Assembly (NCBI GenBank): GCA_034687125.1
Contig: JAQGBZ010000012.1
Location: 1 to 64,000, forward strand
Source of the DNA: Neelides folsomi
Taxonomy: Eukaryota; Arthropoda; Collembola; Neelipleona; Neelidae
Reading direction: 5' to 3'
Length of the DNA: 64,000 nucleotides
Shown here: in pieces, positions 37,087-50,244 of the stretch
How the letters are laid out: every line of letters starts with the position of its first letter
Position numbering within the stretch: position 1 is the stretch's first letter
Notes under the pieces: generated by a model
Told to the model about the DNA's origin: nothing
The model's database searches: none
Seen by the model: only the letters and a program-made list of their open reading frames with translations
Made by a program: the position numbers and the translations under genes

Positions 37087-38941
37087 TTAATATTCTTGGA
37101 CATCAATTTGACGTCTCAGTGGCATGACTTGAGCATCATCAATTGAAATCGCTTGCATCTTCACATTGATCGCCTCTTCAAGCTCAATTTGATTCCTTTG
37201 AAGATTCCGAAGAATGATTCTTGATTCAAGAATTTTTTTATTCAGCCTGGCTTGAGCTTCATGAAGTTCTTGGAGCTCCAGAGCTAAGCGCCGTTGAACA
37301 GCGTCACTGAAAACAAATTTTATGAATTGTTTAAAACAACATTTTAATTATAAAGAGCTAAAATTTAGGTAATTTATAGTTAATATTTTGAAAAATGTTT
37401 CAAATTATTACTTGACATTTTCTAATCCTGGGCGTTTTTTCCGTAACTCAAATCGCGTTTCAGCAAGAGCGACATTCCCAAATTTTTCTTCAAAAGACTG
37501 ATTAAGAAGACAAATGGTTTCTTGTATCTCCCGAACTTTAACTGTTGTCTAAATAATTTAAATAAAATGTCGAAATACTCTAAGTTTGGTAAATAATCTT
37601 ATTAGATTTTACTGGTGATTTATTGTTTATTTATTTTGCAGTGAAATATGATTTTAAAATATTTACCCCTGAATGTTGATTTTGGAGCTTATCTTTGGCT
37701 TGAACAATTTCTCTGATTCGTTTTTCAAGAGCAACATTAGTTTTGCAAACTTGAGCTTTGAGATCTTCGCAGATTTGTCTAAGAATGCTGTCAGTGTATG
37801 AACGTAGTTGAAGCGAAGCGTTAATTTCCTTTTCAGCATTTAGCATTCTTTTTCTCGTCTCATCTTCATAGCCAGCCTCATCCACATTACTAATCATTTA
37901 AGATATTTAATTATGAGTAATATAATTAATAATTTATTACAATGATTTTTAACCTATTTCTCACAAAACAAAGATGAGTTTTATTCTTAAACTAAACAAT
38001 AGTGAAAAAATGAAACAAACCTTTCATCGAAAACACAGACACAACAGCTTCTCAACACATCTTCTCGGTGAATATTGAGCCCATAGGCTTTCTTGTCAAT
38101 GTCAACTGCAATGTCTTTCTCCACTAAACCCCTATTCAAGTTGAACTTTGCTTTTCTGAGTAATCGGAGAGTTTCGGTGATTTGCTCAATCGTCCGTTTC
38201 AGGATCATGTCAATACCATCAATGACTTTCATCTCATGAATGAGTTCCTTCTGAGCTACATCATGAGTTAAATCAATTCCACAACGGCAATCTCTATAAA
38301 ATTAAATCATAAGAAATTAATTACTTATAATTATTTATATAGTAATTAATTAGACATTAATTGCGGAATAATGAGTTATTTACATTAAATAAAAATTTTG
38401 AATTAGAAATTATTTTGAACCTTAGAGCAATAACTTCCGAGTTGACTTGAAGTGTTGCACACAAAGAGGATTGAGCGTGTTCAACTCGTCGGCGGTAAAT
38501 GAGCCCAGCGTCAATTTCATTATTCAGATCAGCGAATTTTCTTTCTTGTTCATCTCTCCAATGTTGGGTATTTGAGATTCTCTCTTGGAGTCCAAATAAA
38601 ACATCTTCCTCGGCTTTCTGAATCGATTCAAATGTTTCGTCTGCAAGTCGAGCAGCTTGGGTTTGACAGTATTCAGAAGTTTGTCGTTCCCCTTCGACGG
38701 CATTTTCCATGCGTTTGAGATGAAGGAGCCATTCTTCATTTGTGAATTTCGGCGGTGGATTGGAGAATTTTGCTTTTCTATAAATCACACAGATTAATCA
38801 AGTTTTAGTTATTTTATCATTTTAAATTTAACAAGATAATATCTGATTTTGATTTAAATTATTTTACCTCGAAACCCACTCGCCTTCCAAAGTACGACCA
38901 TCGTTGGCGTACGGAAGGACACACTTCATTTGTTCAGCCAT
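37087..38941 (-). CDS. TEKT1: tektin-1 family axonemal protein
   Basis: Coiled-coil filament protein lying inside the A-tubule of ciliary and sperm-flagellar doublet microtubules. Six exons (38941-38868, 38777-38421, 38293-38021, 37889-37667, 37548-37412, 37306-37087) give 427 residues, the usual length. It is almost wholly coiled coil. PPPKFTNEEWLLH near the start, RCGIDLTHDVAQKELIHEM in the middle, AKFNLNRGL, and IDDAQVMPLRRQI near the end all match tektin-1 best among tektins. The conserved loop RPNVELCRD of the family is altered to RPGLENVKN, with flanking heptads kept. Expression is expected in ciliated sensory neurons or sperm. Confidence 0.85.
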
Positions 38942-39811
38942 TTTTGATTTTCCTATTTCGGTTATTACTTCAATTTGGAGTTAAAATTATAGATGATTTC
39001 GCTTCCCCTATTGTTTCCTAAGAATCTTAGTTCATGCATATATGCCATTGAACATAATAAATATTATGCTCACTGGCATAATAAATATTGTTCACTATTG
39101 ATATGATTTAAAATCATCGATACTCAAGACGTATGGGATATACCGATGTATGGTACATTAATAAGAGAGAAAGACTTTCTTTTTTAAACGGAGAAAACCG
39201 ATGGGGTATGCTGAGAAGAATATTCAGGGTTGAATGAGAAGTCTCCAACAACGGGGTTGAATGAGAACTCCATTTTTACTCCCAAAATAATACGAGACTT
39301 ATGAGAGCTAATGTTATCTGTATGGTGTGACATGTATGAATTTTCTCAATATAAGCACGTTGACTGTAAAATGGGTTTAAAAGGAGGAATGTGTGTATTG
39401 AGTATGAGAGTTGGTCGGGGTCTTTCAGGTGGTTTCTCAGGTAGAGTTGCCCGAGGGAAGAAGAAGCAGAACAGGTCAATTCTCTTCACACCGTTATTTA
39501 CCCTCGCCTTCTTCACCCCTCTTCTTCCCTCACACGGAATATTTTTACCACTTCGACATTCTTCCGCAACAATTTTGACATATTCCCTTTCTACGATTCA
39601 AAGGAAAAAATTGGAAACGAGAAGAGTCAGTCCTCACTCTCGTTCACACCCAAACAAGTCAACTATTAAATAACATTATACCGAGTTAAGTGACAATTAA
39701 ATAGGATATTTATTTAAACTTCAAATAATAAAGATTCTGAAAGTGACATGATTTTACAAGAATGATGATGATGTGAACCCAATTGTTCTAAAGATCAAAA
39801 ATATTTAAGAA
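38942..39811. other. divergent upstream region
   Basis: About 870 bases between the tektin (minus) and cadherin (plus) starts. It has short AT palindromes (cataataaatattatg near 39053) and non-coding ORFs, but no recognised gene. Confidence 0.45.
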
Positions 39812-42800
39812 ATGACATCCCTCAGTGGAAGCAAGTCAGTTGGTAAATTATTCAATAGACTTTTAATTTTCCCATTACTTTATGTGTTTATACTTGAATG
39901 TGTGAGCGGACAAAATGGGAATAAATCTCCGAGTTTCTTGACCGGTGGAGATTTGTACAAGTTTTCTATTTATGAAGATACACCTGTTGGTTCTGTTATT
40001 TACAGGTGAGTTTCTTTTTTAATCACACTTTAAATTACAGTTAATTAATCATTTCCATTTTATATACTAATTATTTTTAAAAGATTTGTAAAATTAATAT
40101 ACATGTTTATTCAATTACAGGCTTAAGGGGTTGGATCCGGAAGGTGGGGTTTTAACTTACAGTATCAGCGGTGAATATTTTCGGGTAAACAAGAAAACTG
40201 GAGATTTGACTCTCATTAAAGAATTGGACCGAGAGACGGAGAGTTCAATCGATGTCATCATAAGTTTAACAGGTCAAAATGAATATTGGAAAAAAACTTT
40301 AAAAAATTCTCATGAACTCAATTACTCCACTTTCTTATTCCCACACTATTTATTCAATTATTCTGTTTCATGTTCAAAATCACATATCTTTATCATTACA
40401 ATCTATTTATTCTAACTACACACACTTTTAAGTTAATATCACTTTTCATAATAACAATAATACCACGTATACTTATAGTACTAATGTACCATATAAATTG
40501 TATGTGTAATTTATTTCTAAATTCCCACTTGCATGAACTCTAATAATTTCTCTTTCATTTTTCTTTCCATGACCTATAGACGACGGGGGTGGATCCGAAC
40601 CACTCACTTTCTCCCTAAGACGTGAATTGACCATTCTTGATAGAAACGACAATCCGCCTGTGTTCCACCGCCGTCCTTATTCAATTAAAATATCTGAAAG
40701 AACCGCCGTTGGGTCGACAGTCTTCTCCGACCTCACAATCACGGATGCTGATGAAAGCTCCAATAGCGAAGTGACCCTCACTTGTGCAGAAGATGAAACT
40801 CCATTAGGATGTTCAACATTTAGCATTTCTGTTGAAAAAGTAGGAGATGGGAAATATATCGGGATCATTACGTTGGCATCTCCGCTGGATTTCGAACAAC
40901 ATTCCTCTTTTTCTTTAACTCTGAGGGCGACGGATGGAAAAAATGAAGCCAAGGCTCTGGTCGCTATTACAATTTTAGACGTTCAGGATCAAGCTCCTAA
41001 ATTTTTAGGAGGCGAATATGTTTTTAAAGTCAAGGAAAACTCTCCACCTGGAACCCGCGTGGGGGAAATTTCCGTTCAAGATGGCGATACTGGAAATCCA
41101 CGGGATTTACAAATTCGTCTTATTGACGACTCTGGAGCAAATTGTTTCAGATTGACTGCCGTAAGAAGAGATCCATTCAATGGAGCTTTTTCGGCTGTTG
41201 TTGAAACCACAGAAAATATACTTGATGCTGAAGATGAGCTGATTCGGGAAAACTTGGGAGTTTATGAATTGACATTAGAAGCTCGGGAATTTCCCTTGGG
41301 CCCAGAAGACGGTGAACCGACGTTGGTCACACGGACGAGTTTGGCCATTGTTGTTGAAGATTTGGATGATCATATCCCAATGTTTAGTCCCTCAAGCTTC
41401 TCAAGAGTTTTTTCAGTTCCTTTTACACCAAATGAGTCTTACACATTCCCGGACTTTGCTGTGAGCGTCGAAGATGGAGATGTTGAGCGGATTCATTCAA
41501 AATTCTCTTTACAATTTGAATGGAGTTTGGTGGATTCACCAATCGACCCAAATGACATCTTTTCTTTTGTCACTCCACAAAATGATGTTCCAACTATTCA
41601 GTCCAAAGGAATGATTACAATGGAAATTGGGAATGTTTCAATGCTCCAACCTGGATTAACATTTGACCTTTATATTGTAGCTATTCAAAACGATCATCAT
41701 ATTGTGAACAAATTGAATGTTCCTATTGAAGTTGCCCGAGGACCGAAAATCCTCCCAACCTTTAATTCTACAGTGATGAGAGTCACAGTTTCTGAGAGCT
41801 TGAAAGAAGGAGATGTGATTGCCAAAATAGCTGCCAAAAATCATGATCAAATCCCGTCAGTTAAATATTCATTGATTGGAGTTGGAGCTGAGAAATTCAA
41901 TGTTGAGGAGAAAACTGGGAATATTTTATGCGCAAGGAAAAATTGCCTAGATTTTGAAGAAGAGAAGAGTCATTTTTTCTTAGTGAGAGCTAAAGCAGGA
42001 AGCGGAGTTGAAGACGAAGCGTTTGCTCTCTTTTATTTGGACGTTGAAGAGGCCAATGACAACACTCCGGAATTTGTTCCTTGGCCAGGAACTGGAAAAA
42101 AGAATAGCGAACTTCGACGATCTGTTCAAGATGGAACTTTAGTTTTTGATCCACCATTTATTGTTAAAGCTAAGGATTCGGATCTCAATGATCGGATAAC
42201 TTACACTGTGGTCGATAACACTGCCAATAACTCAGGAATCACAATTGATTCTGAAACTGGCGAGCTTTTGCTTCAAAGGCCACTCAGGTAAATTAAAATT
42301 CTTAATAATAAAGTAAAAATACTTTAATTTATTAGATCACTTCACAAGATCAGCTTATTCATTGCCTAATTGATTACATTTTGGATTTTTCATCGAATGA
42401 TTAATTTTTAATTATTAGATGGGCTGAATCAGGTGAACATAAATTGGTGGTTACAGCGACTGACAAAACTGGGAAAGCTTCAATCCAACAAGTTCATTTA
42501 GTTGTTCAAGCCGTCTCAAATCTTCCTCCAAAGTTCTCGTTCAAAACCCATCGGATTGAAGTACCTGAGACAAAACCATTGGGCAGTGTGATTTTCAAGG
42601 CGGCGGCTCATGACCCAGATGGACAAGATTCCGAGATGAGATATGAAATCCAATGGCAGCCCGAACCAGATCTTTTCATTGTAGAGGAAAAATCGGGAAT
42701 TGTGCGAATCAATGGGAAATTGGACTATGAAGACAAATTGAGTCAATATGAGTTGAAATTGCGAGTGACGGATGTTGGGAAACCGCCTGAGTCCGCCGTG

Positions 42801-45282
42801 GCTTCTTTGATTGTGGCAATTGTGGATGAAAACGATGAGCTTCCAGAATTTTCAAAGAAGAATTATTTAGCTGAAATGAGCGAATCTTCAATGCCTGAGA
42901 AATCCGTGTTGAAAGTAGAGGCAAGAGATAAAGACGAAGGAGCTGAGCTTGAGTTTTCATTATCTTGTCCATGCCAAGTTTGGGACGCATCCGGGTCAAT
43001 GGGATCTTACGAAGATGCAAATACTGCCTTTAATAACTTTAGAATTGACAAAGATTCTGGGCAAGTTATTTTATTAAACTCGATGGAACATAAGAAAACT
43101 TCAGTAGTGGAATTTAATGCAATTGTGAAAGACAACAATGGAATCTCACCACAAAATGATACAGGTGATTAAAGCCTACTGAAACCATTATCCTTGTACC
43201 ATTCTCACAATAACGTTTAACCTCATTTTAATTTTTTAATATTAATTATATTAATGATTAAGTTAGATTCTATTATAATAGATAATTAAATGTGGTACTG
43301 TGTTATAGCCATCATATCAATTTACATCTTGGCTGCTGAGAAGAATAAACCGATTTTCGGTCATCCATGGACCACAGGAAATCCTTGGATTAATTTGACA
43401 ATTCCTGAAAATATCGAGCCCGGGAGTACCGTTGTCACCCTAAATGCTTGGGATTATATCGCCGGTATTTTATATATTATTTACATGTTTGAATTTATTA
43501 AAGATAGTTTATTCATCACTTATAGTGTGGTTTTTTAAATATGTATATGAAAGTATATGTTACTAAAAATACATTTCTACATTCACAGATATTCCGATTT
43601 CTACCTTCTTATTGGAAAAGGGAGATGACATCAAACAATTTACACTTGAAAATAATGAACTTAAAGTTTCTACCCCTCTTGACTTTGAAGCACAAAAAAT
43701 CTTCATTTTAGCAGTCAACGCTGAAGATTCTCGTGGTGGGGAATCTACAGCTAACTTGGCTATTACTGTTTCTGACCACAATGACAACTCTCCTGTATTT
43801 TCTAAAAGAGTAAGATTATTAAACACATGATATCATCTTTCAATATAATTCTCTATTATGTAATAATATGCTAAAAATTTAAAATGTGGATTATATAGGA
43901 ATACAAAGGAAAAATTGTAGAAAACTCTGAATATCCAACGCCGATTTTAACAGTTGAAGCAAGCGATCGTGATGATCCTGAAAACTACGGCGCTGTCCGT
44001 TATCGTCTCACTGGCCCAAACAGTCATTTATTTACAATTGACGAATTGGCCGGAGTTGTTCAAGTAGCTCCTGGTGCTTTAATCGATCGTGAGAAAGACA
44101 CCCAACATTTATTGACAGTCATTGCTTCAGACACTCCCCAAGGCGGACCATTCCAACTCCAATCAACGGCCACTATCAACATAACCGTAACAGATGTGAA
44201 CGACAATGAACCTTCATGCACCATCGGAGAAGAACTCCTCGTTGGAGAAAGCGAAGTTGTTGGAAAACAATTCGGGAACATTTCCTGCATTGATCTGGAT
44301 GAAAACCCCAAATTGACATTCACAATTAAAGATTCCAACGGTTTGTTTGGAATTGAATCCACCACTGGGAAGTTATTTGTTGCAAAGTCGCTCCGAGGTC
44401 GTGGAAGGTCAACGCCCTACACCCTCGACATCTTAATTGAAGATGGCAAGGAAAGAACAAGCCTTTTGTCAATTCCAGTCAAAGTCACAAATTTAATTCC
44501 GAATGATGGAAGGCCATATTTTAAAAATGATAATTTAACTGCCTTCATTTCTGAATCTGCTCCAAGAGGATCGCCAGTCCTTTTGCTCAAAGCTGAAGAC
44601 AGTGATTCGTACGATAATGGAGAAGGGCGTTTGATATTTAAAATGTTAAAGCAAATCTATCCATGTCAGAGTAAGGTCGGAAGCAGAGCGGACATGCGAG
44701 ACGTTGACATTTTCAGATTAGATGAGCAAACTGGTTTATTAAGCACAAGAGAGAGCATCGATAGGGAGAAAATGGATTGCTTTTCTTTGTTGGTCTCCGT
44801 TGAGGATTTTGGAACTCCGCCGCAGAGCCAGAGCCAATGGTTTGAAATCATCGTGTCTGACATCGACGACCAGTTGCCCAAAACTCCCAAGATATTGAGA
44901 ACGACCCAAGTGGCCATCAATGAGAGTTCTCCGATCGGAACTCCGATATTGAACATCACATCTGAAGATGAAGACATTTATCCAAACAATCAAGTTACCT
45001 TTGAAATATCCGGAGGTGGGAGCGATTTTGTTAAAATTGTTCAAGATAACTATCAGAATGCAACTCTTATATTGGATGGAGATTTAAGGAAATTATCTCA
45101 TGATTCGCTAACTGTGGTAAGCAGTAAAACAAAGTTAATTTATCAATGCATTCGTTAAGTATTTTATAATACAAGTATTTTTAAATCTCTCAAATGAATC
45201 TCGTTTTTAGGTGATCAAATGCTATCCCAAGGATAAAAAAATTTCACTGCCTGAATGCGTCTCAAAGGTAAACTCAACTTTT

Positions 45283-45323
<41 letters not shown>

Positions 45324-46492
45324 GATTTTCCCATGAAGGATTTTAATTGAATCTTCGTTTATAGGTGACAATTAGGGTGGTTAGAACTGAAGAAAATATT
45401 GGGAAAATGGAAGAACTTGTTCTTGGAGTGGCAAGTGGCAGTGGCGTTGGAAGTTTAATTGGAAACGCTGGAATGCCAAAAGTTTTCTCTTCATCTGCTC
45501 AAATGTTCCATCCAAACTCTGTTAATCAAAGCCCAAGAAACGTTACTGAAATTTTCAAGATTGACCCAATAACTGGTGACATTTTCGTGTGGGACAATTT
45601 GGATTTTTATAAGGATGGACATGTTCGTGTTGAGATGGCCGACACCGATGGAGGCTCAATGAAAAAACAACTCAAGGTAATGATTAATGTTAAGTAATGA
45701 TAAGATTAAAAGAAAGGAGTGAAATTGCTTGTGAACTACAACCAAATAAGATGAATGTTAATCATATGTTTAAAAAATATTAAGGTATTCGTCGTTCCAA
45801 ATGAACAACTTTTGTCGGCTGACACTGCCGAATATTCCAAATTGCAAAAATGGGTCGCAGAAACTGGAGATATGCTCAATGCTCCCACAACTAAAATTAA
45901 CAGGGGATGGTTCAGACTTCTCACATTTGATCATACAAATGCTGCAGATGGAAAAACAAAGTAATTTCAATTATACATAACTAAATACAATAGTGAATAA
46001 TGAAAACAATAATCTTTAATGTACTTATTTATATATAAAAATTTTAATGTTATTAATAAAGAGTAATATTTTATATAGGATTTGCTTCCAATTACTCGAA
46101 AATGAAAATATGATGAATCAAGAAAAAGCCCTGCAATTATTAGAAAACGATGACATTCAAGATGTGTTTTTAAAATATAGCTTCGATCAAACTTACAAAG
46201 TATGACAAAATGTCAATTATGATTTATAATTTATTATCTAACAAATATTTATAACAAATCAAGTTAGATTAAAAAAAATGGGAATTTCCATAAACTTTTG
46301 TTATATTTATACCTTGCTATCTTTCAGGGATGTCCACAAAAAGCAAGAACAGCAGCGAGACTCACATTTGGCGGAACGGGAGGAAGATTTTGGGTTGAGC
46401 GTTCACTCGTAGGAATTGCATCTGTTGTCGCAATCGCCACAATCAGCGCCATTCTCATCTTATGCCTTGTCAACAGATCTCGTCGAGACTAA
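39812..46492 (+). CDS. large cadherin with minimal cytoplasmic tail
   Basis: Calcium-dependent adhesion receptor. Twelve exons (39812-40005, 40121-40272, 40580-42287, 42419-43164, 43309-43464, 43589-43809, 43899-45116, 45211-45267, 45365-45676, 45785-45960, 46079-46199, 46328-46492) give 1741 residues. A signal peptide (LLIFPLLYVFILECVSG) precedes roughly a dozen EC repeats. Their linker motifs include DRNDNPPVF, DVQDQAPKF, DLDDHIPMF, EANDNTPEF, DENDELPEF, DHNDNSPVF, DVNDNEPSC and DIDDQLPKT. A membrane-proximal region without EC motifs (LLSADTAEYSKLQKWV) follows, then one transmembrane helix (SLVGIASVVAIATISAILIL). Only about six residues (NRSRRD) remain inside the cell, so there is no room for catenin binding. 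The layout suggests an arthropod Cad87A/Cad88C-type nonclassical cadherin, but that assignment is not secure. An unseen alternative last exon with a longer tail cannot be excluded. Confidence 0.9.
45284..45326 (+). repeat. (TTA)n microsatellite in cadherin intron
   Basis: About 14 uninterrupted TTA/ATT triplets in the intron between cadherin exons 8 and 9, shortly before the next acceptor. Confidence 0.9.
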
Positions 46493-47225
46493 AATACTCA
46501 AAAAACAATTAACCCCCTAACTCCCACAGAACACTTTAAAAATATAATCAACTTGCTCGAGAACGACAAATACTTATTTGTAAAGCCGCAAAAGACATGT
46601 ACCTATAATATAAGATCGAAAATATATTTTTCATTTTAAATGCTATTTTTACCACGAATGAATTAAATAATTAAATGATTAATGATTAGTGTAAAGTTTA
46701 GCTTTAACTATTCAAATCGACTGACCGAATCAACTTATTTATTATGAAAATAAACGAATGAATAAATTTTCAGTTTTTTATTTAAATAAACATCAGGCGT
46801 AATTATTTCAATCAATAACAATATTAAAGTTTGAAAATTATACATAAATAGTCTTCATTATGTAAAGAGTAATTAATCATAAAGAAAAAAAGACAATTAC
46901 ATGTAATATAAGTCATTTATGAAATAACAAAATGTAATATTATAAGAATTTGAAGTCAAAAAAGGTTCAAATAAAATAAAAGCACAAAGTGGCTTAAAGA
47001 CAGCATCTAAAAATCTAGCTACATAATAATAATTATTAACTTTATAGATTTATAATCTACCCGTGGAAGTGGAAAACAATAAGAAAGTAAAAGGGAGAAC
47101 AGAAATATTAAATCAGAAGCGTTCAAGTCGATCCATAAAATATACTTCATATATCAATTTTTTAATTATATAATATAGGAAACATGTTATGTACACTCAA
47201 TACTGTACAAGAACATGTTCATTAT
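46493..47225. other. intergenic, convergent 3' ends
   Basis: AT-rich 3' flanks of the cadherin (plus) and Nopp140 (minus). No gene was seen. Confidence 0.5.
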
Positions 47226-50200
47226 TTATTCGTCGAACTTAATAGAGTTAACTTGAACGGAGATGTTTCCACCTCGATACGAACCGCGCTTCTTCTTTGT
47301 TTTCTCATGCCGGAAAGATTTGCCTCTTGTATTTTTAAGATCGCTGTTCGCCTTCTCTCCCCATGATCCCCTCGCTCCTCTCTACAAACATAATTCCATT
47401 TAAGTAACAAATATCGTTCCAATCTCAATAATTACACTACAAAAGAGAAAATAAAACAAACCGGCAAGATTTTTCACTTACAATCTATAATATAATCTAA
47501 TCGAAAGAAATCTTCTTATTTTGCAGAGGTGCACTGCTATCAAATCCTCCGGTCTTAGCAAAGCTTCCCCTAGGAGCTCCAAAGCCTCTTCCACCTCCTC
47601 GGTCTCCCCCTCGTCCCCCACGGAATCCTCCGCCTCGACCTCCACCGCGATCTCCAAATCCTCCTCGACCTCCACGGTCACCAAATCCTCCTCGACCTCC
47701 ACGATCTCCGAACCCTCCTCGTCCTCCGCTGTCACGTCGCTCAAATCCCCCTCGTCCGCCTCCACGATCGCCAAAACCGCCACGTCCTCCTCGGTCGCCA
47801 AATCCTCCACCTCGCCCACGACCGAATCCTCCGCGACCTCCACTGTCTCTTCTGTCGAACCCACCGCGACCACCGGAATCTCTTCCAAATCCTCGACCAC
47901 CTCGGAATCCTCCACGTCCTCCAAAGCCGCCTTCACCTTCCTCTCCTTCTCCATTCTCTTCGCCTTCTCCGTCCTGCAATTGACAGAGAACTCAGCCTCA
48001 AACGAATTGCATTTTTATAATTCCCAAACCATTTCAAATCAATTTCAATTTAGACTTATTTTTAAAGAATTTCTTCGAATGAGAAATGAGCTTTGCAAAT
48101 TGCAGGACGGATCTCTTTTACAATTTCTTTTACCAATCAACTAATTTTCAACTAACTACAAAATCTTTCCAAAAAAATATTGCCGGTTTGTTTTTTGATA
48201 GAGAAAACGTCTTCCATTTTACAAAACTCACTTTAGCTTCGAAGGAATTGTCTTTGAGTCGTTGGTCAATTTCCACTTCCTCTGCTTTGACACGTCGGAA
48301 GGGCGTAGCCCCTGAACGTTTCTCATTCTCCAAACTCAGATTCATACTCTAATTTGTTATAGAATAAGTGAGTAGAATTGAATTATACAAGTCATAATTT
48401 GAATTGATTTGCAATGAAATGATTGAATTGATTCCCATAAATCATAATATTTTGTCAAAAATGAATGTTTCAAAATATTAAAAAAAATGTACTCACATTA
48501 TTAGTAGAATGAAATCCGTTAGTTGCTGGTTTCTTAATGACCATTTCCTCCTCTTCGGACTCTTCCTCATCATCGGAACCCTTTTTAGCCTTCTTTGCTG
48601 GTGGTTGTTTCAAAGCTGGTTTCGCATCTTCTTCAGAATCGGTAGAATCTGAAGATTCGTCTTTCTTGACAACTTTATTGTTCGCTACAACCGCAGGTTT
48701 CGCCGGTGCTTTTTTAGGCTCATCATCTTCAGAATCTTCAGAATCGGACGATTCGTCTTTCTTTACAACTTTATTATTCGCAACAACCGCAGGCTTCGCA
48801 GGTGCTACTTTTTTCGGCTTATCTTCTTCAGAAGAAGAATCCGAGTCAGAAGAGTCCTTTTTCTTAGCAGGTGCTTTGAGTGGTGATTGTTTTACAGGTA
48901 GAGCTTTCTTTGAAGCCGGTGGCTCATCATCGGAAGAATCATCATCAGATGAATCTTCTGCGGCTTTCTTTGCTGGTGGTTTCCCTGCTGGTGGTTTTGC
49001 TACTGCTACTGGTTGTTTCGCAGCTGGTTTAACTTCTTCTTCAGAATCAGATGAATCCGAAGATTCGGCTTTCTTTGCAACTTTATTATTCACCACAGGA
49101 GCAGGTTTCGCCGGTGCTGCTTTTTTGGGCTCGTCATCAGAGGAAGAATCCGAGTCAGAAGAGTCCTTTTTCTTAGCCGGGGCTTTGATTGGTGATTGTT
49201 TTACAGGTTGGACCGGTGCAGCTTTCTTTGGAGCCGGTGGCTCATCATCGGAAGAATCATCAGAAGAATCTTCTTCAGCTTTCTTTGCTGGGACCGCGGC
49301 CTTTGCGACAACTGGAGATTTAGCGGGCACGGCCTTAGGAGCCGGCTTCTCGTCTTCAGAAGAATCAGAGTCATCGGATGACTCAGCCTTCTTCGGCGCT
49401 GCTTTAACGACTGGCTTCGTGGCCGCAGGAGTCGGAGTAGGAGCGGCCTTCTTTGCCGGCTTTTCATCTTCTGAAGAGTCAGAGGAATCAGAAGATTCCG
49501 CTTTCTTTGCTGGAGCCTTCACAGCTGCCTTTGGAGGAGCTGGAGCTGGTGTAGTTTTAGCCTTAGGTGCTGGTGCTTCATCTTCCGAAGAGTCGGATGA
49601 GTCTGATGATTCCTTTTTAGCCTTTTTCGATGGTGTTTCAGTAGGAAAAGAAATGCGTCTCTTCATCGGCGCAGAACTAACAAAAGGATTATAACGGTCA
49701 GAGATATTTTTAAGATAATATATGCGTTATCCGATAATCGGCTATTCAATATAATGTAATTTTATGAAATTAAGATGATGTTATAAAGTAAATGTATTAT
49801 AAAATTATCAATTTTAAAATTAAGACTCATACGATTGGTATTGATTAAAAACATCTTGAAGCGAAGGTGACCCTTTCGGCAAGGCGGCCTAAAAATTAAA
49901 ATACTCATTAATATCGAACATTAATCATTGCATATACTAATCCCGATATATTTCTCCACAATTAAAAGAAAGTTGAAAAAAATCCTTCAATATCAACGAA
50001 GAATTTGTGAAATCGCATCGGGTCCCACGCCGCATTGGTCCCATCATGGCTCCATTGTAGGGCCATGCCATGTGCCATGCTCGATCCCCAAATACGCATT
50101 TAAGGTCAAATGATGCGTGTTCCTTGACACATTGGGGTTATTACTTACAGGGTTGGCCTTAGCCTTGAAGAGGTCAGCGGCATTTGAAGCGGTCTTCTTG

Positions 50201-50244
50201 AGATAATCGTACACGAGAGCGGCGACACCACGATCCGCTTCCAT
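47226..50244 (-). CDS. Nopp140: Nopp140 (NOLC1), 'True' isoform with SRP40 C-terminus
   Basis: Nucleolar and Cajal-body chaperone for snoRNPs and RNA polymerase I. Exons 50244-50149, 49888-49833, 49676-48497, 48348-48232 and 47381-47226 give 534 residues. The N-terminus has a LisH-type helix ([17 protein letters not shown]). Exon 3 carries about eleven acidic serine clusters ([12 protein letters not shown] type, CK2 targets) alternating with Lys/Pro/Ala-rich basic spacers, the hallmark of Nopp140. The conserved SRP40 domain is split over the last two exons: [20 protein letters not shown], then [30 protein letters not shown] and the end [10 protein letters not shown]. An alternative final exon (47973-47497) gives the RGG isoform. 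The gene is head-to-head with EDEM2. Confidence 0.93.
47497..50244 (-). CDS. Nopp140: Nopp140, alternative 'RGG' isoform
   Basis: Shares exons 50244-50149, 49888-49833, 49676-48497 and 48348-48232 with the True form, then uses exon 47973-47497 (phase 0, acceptor ttgcag), giving 641 residues. The private exon begins acidic ([16 protein letters not shown]) and continues as about 130 residues of RGG/FGDRGG repeats, ending [23 protein letters not shown] domains bind RNA and are usually methylated on arginine; similar tails occur in fibrillarin, Gar1 and nucleolin. Drosophila is known to make Nopp140-True and Nopp140-RGG by alternative 3' splicing, and this gene has the same two options. The two exons share donor and phase. 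I cannot tell from sequence which form predominates. Confidence 0.85.

Noticed and set aside
39311-39673. 120-residue plus-strand ORF upstream of the cadherin
   Set aside because: Composition is unlike a folded protein, there is no homology, and it is not in phase with the cadherin signal-peptide exon. More likely leader or intergenic DNA.
47521-48144. 207-residue Ser/Thr-rich frame (plus) and a 158-residue acidic frame (47478-47954, minus) over the RGG exon
   Set aside because: Both are shadow frames of the repetitive RGG-coding sequence; only the RGG frame joins in phase to upstream Nopp140 exons.
48537-49694. 385-residue open frame on the plus strand across Nopp140 exon 3
   Set aside because: It is the antisense of the Ser/Asp/Glu/Lys repeats, whose codons read as an open Ser/Phe/Ala/Gly-rich frame on the other strand. 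It has no natural domain content.
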